Positions 35,494 through 44,820 of a stretch of 64,000 bases of DNA are shown here, piece by piece. Source of the stretch: JBBCJR01 sp037190805 (GTDB lineage Bacteria; Pseudomonadota; Alphaproteobacteria; Sphingomonadales; Sphingomonadaceae); NCBI GenBank assembly GCA_037190805.1, contig JBBCJR010000004.1:487445-551444 (forward strand), given 5' to 3'. Every line of letters starts with the position of its first letter. The stretch's first letter is position 1. The notes below the pieces were generated by a model. The model worked only from the letters and a program-made list of their open reading frames with translations, was not told the origin of the DNA and ran no database searches. The position numbers were made by a program, and so were the translations under genes.

Positions 35494-37557
35494 CTATCGG
35501 GCAGCGTCGATCGATGCACGCAGGCCGGGCACGAACTCAGCGCCCGTTCTCACCTCCAGGTCCGATCCGGCCAGGTCCTGCCCGAACGGCTCGGCGGCTC
35601 CACCCAGGCATTTGGCCAGGAAATGCTCCGCCACGGCATGGAACGAGACCTTGGTCTTCTGCTTCTCGTACACATGCCCTTCGTCGGGATAATAGACGTA
35701 CGTCACCGGATGCTTGCGCGCGTCAAGCGCAGCGACGATCTGGTCCGACTGCGAGGGCTGCACGCGCGGGTCATTGGCGCCGTTCGTCACCAGCAGCGGC
35801 ACGCGGATGCGGTCCACACGCGCCATCGGCGAGCGGCTCCACAGATCGGCCCTGCCGGCTTCGGTTCTGGGATCATTGACCCGCGTGCGGAACTGCGGAC
35901 CAAGCTGCGGTTCCCACCAATCAGGCATCTGGCTGAGCAGCTCCGGCAGATTGCTGGGTCCGGCGAGATCGACACCGCAGGCGAAGACCTCGGGCGTGAA
36001 GCTGAGCCCGACAAGAGTCGAATAGCCGCCGTAGGACAATCCGTAGATCGCGGTCTTGCCGCGATCCGCGATGCCCTGGCCGACCGCCCAATTGACGGCA
36101 TCGATCAGGTCGTCGTGCATCTTGCCCGACCATTCCTGGTTCGAGGCGGCGATGAAGGCCTTGCCGAACCCGACGGAGCCGCGGAAATTCACGGCGAGCA
36201 CGGCATAACCGCGATCCGCGAGCCATTTGGCTTCTTCATCGTAAATCTGGTTGTCACGCAGCCATGGCCCGCCGTGAACCAGCAGCACCATCGGAATCGC
36301 CTTGTCCAGCCTGCCTTGCCCGTCGAGCGCGACGCCGCGTGGAAGGGTGAGATAGCTGACCAACTGCTTGCCATCCCGCGACGGGATGACGACAGGCTGC
36401 GTTTCGCCGACGGCCTGGTCCTTCAACTGCTCCTTGGCGGAAAACAGCATCGTCGCCTTGCGGGCGTCGCGGTCCCAGATAAAGAACCGATCGGGACGGT
36501 TGCCGGTAATCGCTTGGATCAGCCATTTTCTGTCGTCTGGCGTCTGATCCTCGATCGTGAACTGCCCGCCAACTTCCTTTTCGATGGCGGCGAAGTCGGC
36601 CGCCACCTTGGGCGAGCGCACCGTCCACTGCTTGAGCCCGGGATCTTCAAGGGTGGCGAGCACCCCGTCGTCACCCATCAGCGCATTGACGATGTCCGCC
36701 GATACCGCACCCGCCAGCCGCGTCACCGCGCCCGTGGCGATGTCGATCGAGACCAGATCGGCCTTGTCGGAAGCACGGCTGTCGATCAGCCTGAGCTGGC
36801 CGGACTTGTTCAACCCGATCACCCTGGATGAACGCAGATCGACCAGCGGCATGGTCAGCAGCGTCTCTCCCGCCCGCCCGCCGGTCAGCAACTCATATGT
36901 CGCCGATCCATTCTCATTGACGCGAACGCCGATACGCGGGGTCAGGTCCGGCGCGGCAATGAAGCTCGTGTACTTCCCGGTATTGGTATAGACGCGCTTG
37001 CTCGCGCCACTGGCGAGATCGACTTCATAAACATCCGGATAGCGCTGATCGCGCTCATTATGGGCGATCAGCGCGATGCCGGGACGATCGGCCGAAGTGC
37101 GCACCAGAACGCTCCTGACCGCGCGATCATTGCCAAGGTCGCGTATCGCTCCCGTGCGGACATCCACTGCGGAGATCTGGGTGACCTCCTCGCCGCCACT
37201 GTCCTTCATCAGCAGGATATGCGTCCCGTCCGCACTCCAGCGATAGCCATCCGGTCCGCGCGTCCTGAAGTCCGTCAGCACGCGCCCTTCGCGAGGGGCG
37301 GCGATCGGCGCGATCCAGAGGTTGTTCACCCCGTTGACGGGCCGAAGATAGGATATCCACTTTCCGTCAGGAGAGAAATGAACCTCCGAATAGGAGTTCG
37401 TGGCAAAGAACATCGCGCGCGGGATCAGCGTCCCAGGCGATAACTGACCGCCGATCGCCGCTGTCCCGCATAGCGCTCCAAGCGCGGCCGCAAGACTGAT
37501 CGCCAAGGTCCGACGCCGGTCGAAGCTTGGCAACATGCGGAAAGATCGACGGTCCAT
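35494..37557 (-). CDS. Exported S9-family prolyl oligopeptidase-like peptidase
   Basis: A 687-residue peptidase with an N-terminal signal (RRTLAISLAAALGALCG), a beta-propeller region (HFSPDGKWISYLRPVN, YRWSADGTHILL), and a C-terminal alpha/beta hydrolase domain. The catalytic triad is Ser508 in YGLSYGGYS, Asp596 in GANDPRV and His628 in DEGHVYE. S9 enzymes cleave short peptides, often after proline. The export signal places it in the periplasm. Beside a penicillin-acylase homologue and a TonB receptor, it probably helps to trim an imported peptide or conjugate before the lyase acts. It starts 59 nt after the acylase gene. The actual substrate is unknown. Confidence 0.88.
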   Translation of the reverse strand: MDRRSFRMLPSFDRRRTLAISLAAALGALCGTAAIGGQLSPGTLIPRAMFFATNSYSEVHFSPDGKWISYLRPVNGVNNLWIAPIAAPREGRVLTDFRTRGPDGYRWSADGTHILLMKDSGGEEVTQISAVDVRTGAIRDLGNDRAVRSVLVRTSADRPGIALIAHNERDQRYPDVYEVDLASGASKRVYTNTGKYTSFIAAPDLTPRIGVRVNENGSATYELLTGGRAGETLLTMPLVDLRSSRVIGLNKSGQLRLIDSRASDKADLVSIDIATGAVTRLAGAVSADIVNALMGDDGVLATLEDPGLKQWTVRSPKVAADFAAIEKEVGGQFTIEDQTPDDRKWLIQAITGNRPDRFFIWDRDARKATMLFSAKEQLKDQAVGETQPVVIPSRDGKQLVSYLTLPRGVALDGQGRLDKAIPMVLLVHGGPWLRDNQIYDEEAKWLADRGYAVLAVNFRGSVGFGKAFIAASNQEWSGKMHDDLIDAVNWAVGQGIADRGKTAIYGLSYGGYSTLVGLSFTPEVFACGVDLAGPSNLPELLSQMPDWWEPQLGPQFRTRVNDPRTEAGRADLWSRSPMARVDRIRVPLLVTNGANDPRVQPSQSDQIVAALDARKHPVTYVYYPDEGHVYEKQKTKVSFHAVAEHFLAKCLGGAAEPFGQDLAGSDLEVRTGAEFVPGLRASIDAAR

Positions 37558-37616
37558 TTACGTCTCCAGATCATGCATCGCCAAGCTTCGCTGGCTTCTG
37601 CAGGTGTTTCAAAAGT

Positions 37617-40064
37617 CTATTTGGCGCGCGTCGTCCCACTCGGAACATAGTCGAACGACTGCGATGACACCGCCGTCCGTTCGATCTGTTCCTGAGCCAG
37701 ATCGATGCGTTTGAAGTGGTTCTGAGCATGCATGGCCACCTGATCGGTCAGATGCGGATTGCCATTGCCCGCCGCATCGATGAACTGGTTCTGCCCGCCG
37801 ATCTCGATCACCGAATAGAGCGCGCGATCCTTGTTCAGCTCCATGCTGCCGACCCAGGACTCTCCGCCATTATGCGGCACCATCGCTGGTCCGAGGTTCA
37901 GTGCCGACCAGGTCGGACTGATGCGATCCTCGTCGCCAGGCAGCGGCGGACGAGCTGGATCCACGGCCTTGCTGTTGAAGTACTTCCAATAGATCGGTGA
38001 ACGCCATTCCCGCATCGGCTTGCCGGGGAAGCGCCCCCTCACCGCCGCGATCGTCTGCCTGACCGTGTCGATCAGCACCTCGTCCCGCGACCGGCCGTTC
38101 AGATAGTCGAAATTGACCGGCAACGGCGCGGCCGACCCCTGCAAGGCCCGGTACAGAAGGCTGGTCTGGTATTTGAGATAACGGCCGTCATCGACCTTCT
38201 TCCACCAGTCCTCGATATCGTCGCTGAAGATCGTCTTTGGCGCAATCTCCAGCCATTCGCGGAACAAGGTGAGGCCGGGATTGTCATAATAGCCGTCGCT
38301 GTTCAGGTCCTCGTACAGCCCGTCCCAGGACAGCATCAGGTCGATCGCGGTCGCGACCTCGGCATCTCCCGATGCCGTCTTGGCGGCGTTCAGGAACGGC
38401 GCGAAGAAATCCGGGGAGGTCTGGGTGCGGTCGCGCGCGCCCATCGCGTTCCACAGCTTGCGATTGATCTCATGCACGTCGATCAGCGTCAACGCCGTGC
38501 CGGCCGCGGCCAGCCGGCTGCCCAGCCAGGTGCGATAAGTCGCTCCGATCCGCGCATCGTCGCCCTCGCGCATCCAGCTGGTGGCCTTGCTGTTCCAGGT
38601 GTGGATGTAGCCCTGCTTGGGATTGCGCATATGCGGGCGCTCGGCGAAGGACAGGAAGCCCTGCCATTCATATTCGCCGGTGCCGGGCGTCGGCAGCCTG
38701 GAATCCGCGCCCTCCGCCCGCTTCGGCATCAGGCCGGTTTCCCAGAAAGCGATCTGGCCGGTCTCGTCGCCATAACAGACACCGAAGCTGGTCGCGAGCT
38801 TAGCCACGCCCTTGCTCTCGAACTCGTCGATGTTGCGGGCGCGATTGATCTCCACGATCGCCACCCAGTTATCGAGCTCGTGCCCACGTTGGGCGACGCG
38901 CTGCGTATAGGCGATGCCGTTTTCGACATCCCACGCGAAGACGCGGCCATGAACGGTGCTGACAACCTCGTGCTTTACCGGCTCGCCGCCCTTGACAAGG
39001 ATGGTGTCGGCACGGCGCTCCATGTTGTGCCACTTGCCGTTGTGCCAATATTGGTATCGGTTCTTCGGGTTCAGACGCTCGGCAAAGGTATCGGTGGTGT
39101 CAGCATGCCCCGACGTGATCAGCCAGCCATGCTGCGGTCCGCGACCCATGATCGGCACCGCCCAGGCCGCGCCGGTAAATCCAGCGCTGCTGAAACCGCC
39201 ACCATGCAGGCCGACCTCGGGACCGTCGGCGGTCGCCTCCATCATCAGCACCTTGCCGGTGGCGGAGCGTTGCGGGCCGATCACCAGGCAGCGGCTATGC
39301 TCCTTCTGGGTTTCCTCCGGCATGTCGACCTTTGCCGCCACCTTGCCACTGGCGGGTGGCAGGGTGAGATAGGTGGCGACCGGCATGGGCTGCGGCGGCG
39401 CCAGGTCATCTCCCGCCGGAATCGTGGTCGGCGAATCCGGGTCGCTGATCGGCATGACGTCGTCGAAAATCTGACGCCCGACCTTTTCACCGTAGCGCGC
39501 CGTCATCGCGTTGAGGAACGACAGGTTCTGGGTTTCGTAACCGCCGCGCCCTCGAGGGAATGCGGCAACGATGTTCAGATAGTCGAGCAGCGTCCACCGC
39601 TGCGGCTTGTAGCCCCATTGCTTGAACTCATACGGGGTCTTGCGGTCCGGATCGGCCTCGACCTCGGCAATGGCCTTGTTGATGCCATCGACATAGGCCT
39701 GCATCATCTGCTGATGCTCTTGCGGGATCGAGCGGTACATCCGCATCAGCTCCGCCGCGTCGAGCAGGCGATTGCGGGAGGTCATGTCGTACCGTACGGC
39801 GGAGGGGCCCATCACCTCGGACCGCCGGCCCGCCGCACCGAGCCGCGACAACTCCAGATCGACGAGCCGGTCCTGCGCGACCGCATAGCCAGCGCCGAAC
39901 ATGACCGCCGCCGAGGTCTTGGCAAAAACATGCGGCACGCCTTTGGCGTCGCGAAGCACCCGCACCGGTTCGGAACTGGAGCTCGACCGCGGTTCGGCGG
40001 CTTGCGCGCCGGTTACGGGGATCATTTGTACGATCATCAACGACGACAGGATGGCGCGTTTCAT
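37617..40064 (-). CDS. Penicillin acylase-family Ntn hydrolase
   Basis: An 815-residue precursor of the penicillin/cephalosporin/aculeacin acylase family. It has a signal peptide ending near QAAEP, and an alpha-chain region with VLRDAKGVPHVFAKTSAAVMFGAGYAVAQDRL (shown here in parts: VPHVFAKT and GYAVAQDR). The autocatalytic site is HSRCLVIGPQRSATGKV, where Ser257 would become the N-terminal nucleophile of the beta chain. Such enzymes mature in the periplasm and hydrolyse amide bonds of N-acylated compounds. GAGAGGG precedes the ATG. In this locus it could release an amino compound from an acyl conjugate, after entry through the TonB receptor encoded just upstream. Confidence 0.88.
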   Translation of the reverse strand: MKRAILSSLMIVQMIPVTGAQAAEPRSSSSSEPVRVLRDAKGVPHVFAKTSAAVMFGAGYAVAQDRLVDLELSRLGAAGRRSEVMGPSAVRYDMTSRNRLLDAAELMRMYRSIPQEHQQMMQAYVDGINKAIAEVEADPDRKTPYEFKQWGYKPQRWTLLDYLNIVAAFPRGRGGYETQNLSFLNAMTARYGEKVGRQIFDDVMPISDPDSPTTIPAGDDLAPPQPMPVATYLTLPPASGKVAAKVDMPEETQKEHSRCLVIGPQRSATGKVLMMEATADGPEVGLHGGGFSSAGFTGAAWAVPIMGRGPQHGWLITSGHADTTDTFAERLNPKNRYQYWHNGKWHNMERRADTILVKGGEPVKHEVVSTVHGRVFAWDVENGIAYTQRVAQRGHELDNWVAIVEINRARNIDEFESKGVAKLATSFGVCYGDETGQIAFWETGLMPKRAEGADSRLPTPGTGEYEWQGFLSFAERPHMRNPKQGYIHTWNSKATSWMREGDDARIGATYRTWLGSRLAAAGTALTLIDVHEINRKLWNAMGARDRTQTSPDFFAPFLNAAKTASGDAEVATAIDLMLSWDGLYEDLNSDGYYDNPGLTLFREWLEIAPKTIFSDDIEDWWKKVDDGRYLKYQTSLLYRALQGSAAPLPVNFDYLNGRSRDEVLIDTVRQTIAAVRGRFPGKPMREWRSPIYWKYFNSKAVDPARPPLPGDEDRISPTWSALNLGPAMVPHNGGESWVGSMELNKDRALYSVIEIGGQNQFIDAAGNGNPHLTDQVAMHAQNHFKRIDLAQEQIERTAVSSQSFDYVPSGTTRAK

Positions 40065-40338
40065 GGCAGGTCCCTCTCAGGGTAATCCTAGCGGTCCTTG
40101 TGGCACAGAACGATCGCGACGGCCCGCCAAGTTGGCTTGCCGTCCTTTGCAGATTGCCGCGCGCGCTGTGCCCATTGGCCAGGAACGATGTTCTTTGTCG
40201 ATAAAGCAGTCATGAAAAGGATGACCTGGCACGGACATCGCGCCACTCGAGACATATTCCAGGCCGCGGGCACCTTGCCCCACTCTCTGCAATCTGGACT
40301 CAAGTGACAATGACGTCTCGCGCCAGGCCATCATTGTA

Positions 40339-43300
40339 TCAGAACTTCAACCGAGCCGACATGGCATAGCTACGCCCCAACAGACCGGCGAAATAGGTTG
40401 CAATGCCGTCGCCGGCGAGCGTCGCATATTTCGGCGCGCCGGTATTGAAGAGGTTCGACACCGTCATCCGCATTTCAAGATTGTCGGTGACGGCATAGCC
40501 GATCGCTCCGTTGAACACCGTCCAGGCCTTGACGCCCCGGACGTCGCGGGCGTTCGGCGCGTCGGAATTATCGAACGCCGCCTTGCTGATGTAGATGCCC
40601 TGACCGAAGACGGTCAGACCGCCATTCGTCCAGGTCACGCTACCGGTGCCGCGATGCTTGCTGTTGCCGATCTGACCGGCGCGACGTGTCAGGTCGGTTC
40701 CCGTGACCGAGAAGTCGAGCTTCGACGTGTACTGGTAGTTGGCCGATAGCGCGAGACGGCTGTTGCCGACGTCGAACCCGTAGCTGAGATTGGCGGTCAG
40801 GCCCTCGAAGTTGACGAAGCCGGCGTTGATATAGCCTGTCGAGATCGAGGTGATCTGGCCCTGCGCGTTACGGGTGAACTGACCGCAGACATCGGCGCTC
40901 GGGTAATTCGCACTGTCATAACAAGCGGTCAGCAGAGTCGTGCCGTTGAGTGACTCGATCGAGTTGCGGAGCTTGATGTTGACCCAATCGACCGAGGCGA
41001 TCAGCCCGGGGATGAAGCGTGGGGTCAAAATGGTGCCGACCGTCCACGACCGTGCCTCTTCGTTCTTGAGGTTCGGATTGCCGGTGATGTCGATCGGCTT
41101 GGCGGCGTTGGTGATGTCCGACGAGAAGGGCTGCGAGATCCCCGCCGCGGCGCAGTTTGCCGCGCGCCGCCCCGGCTCCGTGCCACTGGCCACGAAGCGC
41201 GTGTCGCAAGGGTCGTTGACCAGCGACAGCACGGTGGAATTGGGCAGGAACAGCTCAGTGATCGCCGGAGCACGAATGGACCGCGTGTAGTTACCGCGCA
41301 GTTCGATGTCGGAGGTTGGCGACCAACGTCCGCCGGCTGTCCAGGTGACATCGCCACCGGCCAGCGAATGGTCGACATAGCGCACTGCACCCTCGACGCT
41401 CAGCTTATTGATGAGCGGAATGCCCATCGACGGACTGACGATCGGGATCAGCGTTTCGCCATAGACCTCGCGACTGATGAAGCTGCCGCGAACCGGCGTC
41501 CGCGGGAAGCCCCGCGCCTCGCCGGACTGCGACAGGAAGTCCGGATCGAAGGCCGACGATTCCTTGCGCCAGTCGACACCCGACGCGAAGCTGAGATCGC
41601 CGCCCGGCAGGGTAAGAAGGCTGCCAGTGATATTGGCGGTGAACACGGTCTGCTTGATCCGGCTCTGCGATGTCGCGTTGGCCGTCACGAAAGCGACCGC
41701 AGCCGGGTCAGGCGTGTCCGAGAACACATTGAGCGGCACACAGCCGTTCAACGGATTGCGGCAAACGATGGTCCCGTCCGGGTTCTGGATGACATCCACC
41801 GCCTGATGGAGACGGTTGGCAACAGTCGCGATCTGGCTGAAGTCGCTCTTGGTTTCGCCATGCGAGGCCGCAACGCTCCAGGAGAACTTGCGCTCGCCAG
41901 CCATGAAGTCGCCTTCGAGCGACGCCATCGCGCGCAGCAGCGTCTGGTTGGAATAGCTCGGGCGACGGCCTTCCAAGTTCTGCGCGGCCTTGTCGATGTA
42001 GAAGCCCGGCGTATCACCGACGCCGTCATTGTTGAGATCGAGGATATTGTCGGGCGCACCATCACCATCCAGATCGGTGGCCTGAGCCAGAATGGCCCGC
42101 GACGCGTCGGAAAGGAACGGATTGTCCAGCCGGATCACATAAGGTCCGAACACGGGGCGGCTGTCCCGATCGGCTGCGACTGCGGACGTCACGGAGTTAT
42201 AGTCCGTCTGGATAGCCGGCGAATTCGCTTTCGTCCGGGAAACCCAACCTTCCATATGCAGCCGCAACGACGGATTGAATTCGTAGTTGACGAAAACATT
42301 GCCCATGTAGCGCTCGCTGCGCGCCAAGAGGGTCGTGAACTCGCTCAGATTAAGCCCGTCGCCGCCGACGGACGAGATCGGATCGATCACAATGCCGGTG
42401 TTATAGGGCACGACTTCGCCGCTGGGCGAGAAACGCAGATAATTGCCGGCGCCATCACGCGCACCGCCACCGTCAAGGGCCAGATTGCGGCTGGTCAGGA
42501 TGATGCCGTCAGGTGACGTCGCGTTGATCCGGGTGTCACGCGTCGCATTGTTGTTGAACGGTGACGTCGAACCCGGCAACGGGGATTCGAATGACCACGC
42601 CGCGGCCGTGTCCGCACGATCGGTCTCGCGCAGGCCGCCCTGATAGTTATACTCGCCGTTAAAGACGATGTTGCCGCGCCCATCGGCGAAGTCGAAGCCG
42701 TACAGCGCCTGAGCCCGATACCTGCTGGCATCGCCATGTTCGGTCGTACCACCCGTTACCGTGGCGTCGAAGCCGACGAAGCGCTTCTTGAGAATGATAT
42801 TGATTGTGCCCGCGATGGCGTCGGCGCCGTAGATCGGCGCACCACCAACCGCGATCGTCTCGACGCGTTCGATCAGGGCCGTCGGGATCAGGTTAAGGTC
42901 GACCTGCTGGCCGGGCGAGCGAGAGTTCGCGGACGGATTGTTGGCGCCGGGAAAACGCATGCCGTTGACGAGCGTCAGCGAGCGCTGCGAACCGAGGCCG
43001 AAGAAGTTGACGAAGCTCTGGCCGGTCGTGACGCGGCCGCCCGAGTTGCTGCTGCCGATCGGCGTCTGGCCAGGCACGCCGAAGCCAGGCAGTTCGTTCA
43101 GAACTTCACCGATGCTGTTGGCGGCACGTTGCTCGATGGTCACAGCCGAGAGGACCGTGGTCGGCTGCACGGTGTCGTACCCGCTACGGCGGATGCGCGA
43201 ACCGGTAACGACGATATCGCCGAGGTCACCGGCGTCGCCCTCAGCCTCCTGCTGACTACTAGGCGTCACGGCTCCCTGCGCCCAGGCGGGCGCGGCCGCA

Positions 43301-43371
43301 ACGACCAGCGACATAATGCTCGCGTTGACGATCAAACGCAGGCGCAACGATCTGTTTGTCTCGAAAGACAT
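40339..43371 (-). CDS. TonB-dependent outer-membrane receptor
   Basis: A 1010-residue TonB-dependent receptor with a signal peptide (MSLVVAAAPAWAQ), a plug domain beginning DLGDIVVTGSRIRRSGYDT and including the conserved LTLVNGMRFPG, and a large beta-barrel ending in aromatic RLKF as outer-membrane proteins do. A loop near residues 430-455 carries two DxDGDG/DxNNDG calcium-site-like repeats. It is the uptake gate of the minus-strand cluster, located between the exported amidohydrolase and the acylase. Length and plug style match the sphingomonad receptors often linked to peptide or oligomer uptake. The substrate is unknown. The 274 bp downstream to the acylase gene may contain another promoter. 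Confidence 0.93.
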   Translation of the reverse strand: MSFETNRSLRLRLIVNASIMSLVVAAAPAWAQGAVTPSSQQEAEGDAGDLGDIVVTGSRIRRSGYDTVQPTTVLSAVTIEQRAANSIGEVLNELPGFGVPGQTPIGSSNSGGRVTTGQSFVNFFGLGSQRSLTLVNGMRFPGANNPSANSRSPGQQVDLNLIPTALIERVETIAVGGAPIYGADAIAGTINIILKKRFVGFDATVTGGTTEHGDASRYRAQALYGFDFADGRGNIVFNGEYNYQGGLRETDRADTAAAWSFESPLPGSTSPFNNNATRDTRINATSPDGIILTSRNLALDGGGARDGAGNYLRFSPSGEVVPYNTGIVIDPISSVGGDGLNLSEFTTLLARSERYMGNVFVNYEFNPSLRLHMEGWVSRTKANSPAIQTDYNSVTSAVAADRDSRPVFGPYVIRLDNPFLSDASRAILAQATDLDGDGAPDNILDLNNDGVGDTPGFYIDKAAQNLEGRRPSYSNQTLLRAMASLEGDFMAGERKFSWSVAASHGETKSDFSQIATVANRLHQAVDVIQNPDGTIVCRNPLNGCVPLNVFSDTPDPAAVAFVTANATSQSRIKQTVFTANITGSLLTLPGGDLSFASGVDWRKESSAFDPDFLSQSGEARGFPRTPVRGSFISREVYGETLIPIVSPSMGIPLINKLSVEGAVRYVDHSLAGGDVTWTAGGRWSPTSDIELRGNYTRSIRAPAITELFLPNSTVLSLVNDPCDTRFVASGTEPGRRAANCAAAGISQPFSSDITNAAKPIDITGNPNLKNEEARSWTVGTILTPRFIPGLIASVDWVNIKLRNSIESLNGTTLLTACYDSANYPSADVCGQFTRNAQGQITSISTGYINAGFVNFEGLTANLSYGFDVGNSRLALSANYQYTSKLDFSVTGTDLTRRAGQIGNSKHRGTGSVTWTNGGLTVFGQGIYISKAAFDNSDAPNARDVRGVKAWTVFNGAIGYAVTDNLEMRMTVSNLFNTGAPKYATLAGDGIATYFAGLLGRSYAMSARLKF

Positions 43372-43451
43372 TATAATTCCCCTTTCATTAAAATATCAGT
43401 AATCGCGTTAATCTGAAAAATTATCCATTTCACGCATCAGTCAACGGACGA

Positions 43452-44762
43452 TTATTTAAGCATTCGTCCGTCTTTTTTTACAACTTCTCCGTTCTTCATA
43501 ACGAAATCGACTTTCTGGAGAACATTCACATCTTTCAGAGGATCACCTTCCACTGCAATGATATCCGCCAATCGGCCAGCCTGGACCGATCCGATGCTGT
43601 CGCTTTGTCCCAGCAGATCCGCCGCGTTTCGGGTCGCCGACAGAATTGCATCCATCGGCGTTACGCCCGTGCTCACCATCAACTGGAACTCCTCGGCCTT
43701 GTTACGCCCATAGGCCGCGCCCTGATCCGTCCCGAACGCGATGCGGACGCCAGCGCGATAGGCAGCGGCAATATTCTTCCTCATCTGGGGGACGACTTCC
43801 TTGGCCTTGTCCGCCACGGTCGGCGGCAATTCTTCCGGTGTCGTGAGCGCCTGTCTGTGGATCACGTCGGCGACGAGCATAGTGGGAACCAGATACGTCC
43901 CACGCTCCTTCATGAGGCGATAGGATTCGGCGTTGGCGTATGTGCCATGCTCGATCGAATCCACGCCGGCGCGTACGGCGGCGTTGATCGCCTCCGTACC
44001 GTGGGCGTGCGCGGCCACCTTCATCGATAGGGCATGTGCCGCTTCGACGGCGGCATGCATCTCCGCCTCCGTCATGGTCATCGCCTGCGGATCATCGCCG
44101 ATGGATGCGACACCGCCGGAGGGATAAATCTTGATTACCCGAGCACCGCGGCGATGATGGCTCCGTACCTTGCGGACAACCTCGTCGACTCCATCAGCGA
44201 TCGTATTGTCGCGATTGTCGAAGGAAATATCCGGACGGACACCATTGTTCGGATCCGAATGGCCGCCGGTCGGCCCGATCGGTTCCATCGAGCTCCAGAT
44301 ACGCGGCCCGACGATACGGCCGCCATCGATCGCGCGGACGATCGCCGGCGCCGTCAGCGGGCCCGAGCCCAGATCCCGTATGGAAGTGAATCCCCATTCC
44401 AGCGTCTGGCGCACGTTGAGGACCGCATTGATGACGGCGTCGCCGTCAGTAAGAACAAAGCGGTTAATCGTCTGCCGCTGACCTGTATTGGAGATATGAT
44501 CATGGGAATCGATAAAGCCAGGAAGAACAGTTTTACTTGAAAGATCGACAACCTCTGCGTCAGCGGGGGTGACAAATCCGTCCGATACGCCAGTGATGCG
44601 ATCGTCGACCACACTGATCGAAACATTCTTTCTTGTCGGACCGCCCGTTCCATCGATCAGGCTGCCGGCATGGATGACAAGGGTTTTCGCGGAGACCTGT
44701 GCACCGGCCAGAACTATGGCTAGCGTAGAAAACACGCTTACATATTTAGCCAGGCGAACCAT
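43452..44762 (-). CDS. Exported amidohydrolase (imidazolonepropionase/Xaa-Pro dipeptidase-like)
   Basis: A 436-residue amidohydrolase of the COG1228 type. The ATG at 44762 is chosen because GTGGAG lies upstream and a signal peptide follows (YVSVFSTLAIVLAGAQVSA). Metal-binding segments are DSHDHIS near residue 82, GGVASIGDDP (the lysine/metal region lies near KIYPSGG), AHAHGTEAI and a late FGTDQGA. The family includes imidazolonepropionase-like and proline dipeptidase-like enzymes, and exported members hydrolyse amides or dipeptides in the periplasm. It lies between the UxuA-like gene and the TonB receptor in the minus-strand series. A role in opening or deblocking the imported compound is inferred only from context. 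Confidence 0.85.
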   Translation of the reverse strand: MVRLAKYVSVFSTLAIVLAGAQVSAKTLVIHAGSLIDGTGGPTRKNVSISVVDDRITGVSDGFVTPADAEVVDLSSKTVLPGFIDSHDHISNTGQRQTINRFVLTDGDAVINAVLNVRQTLEWGFTSIRDLGSGPLTAPAIVRAIDGGRIVGPRIWSSMEPIGPTGGHSDPNNGVRPDISFDNRDNTIADGVDEVVRKVRSHHRRGARVIKIYPSGGVASIGDDPQAMTMTEAEMHAAVEAAHALSMKVAAHAHGTEAINAAVRAGVDSIEHGTYANAESYRLMKERGTYLVPTMLVADVIHRQALTTPEELPPTVADKAKEVVPQMRKNIAAAYRAGVRIAFGTDQGAAYGRNKAEEFQLMVSTGVTPMDAILSATRNAADLLGQSDSIGSVQAGRLADIIAVEGDPLKDVNVLQKVDFVMKNGEVVKKDGRMLK

Positions 44763-44820
44763 ATTTTCTCCACATCCATTGTATCGCGCATATGATCGCG
44801 CCAACTGCTCGAAACGCAGA

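Noticed and set aside
33659..35692. Plus-strand frame of 677 codons opposite the exported lyase
   Set aside because: The minus-strand product has a recognisable fold and signal peptide; the antisense product matches nothing and has no suitable ribosome-binding site.
38472..40085. Plus-strand frame of 537 codons opposite the acylase
   Set aside because: The acylase has a signal peptide and catalytic Ser motif; the opposite frame has no domain-like sequence.
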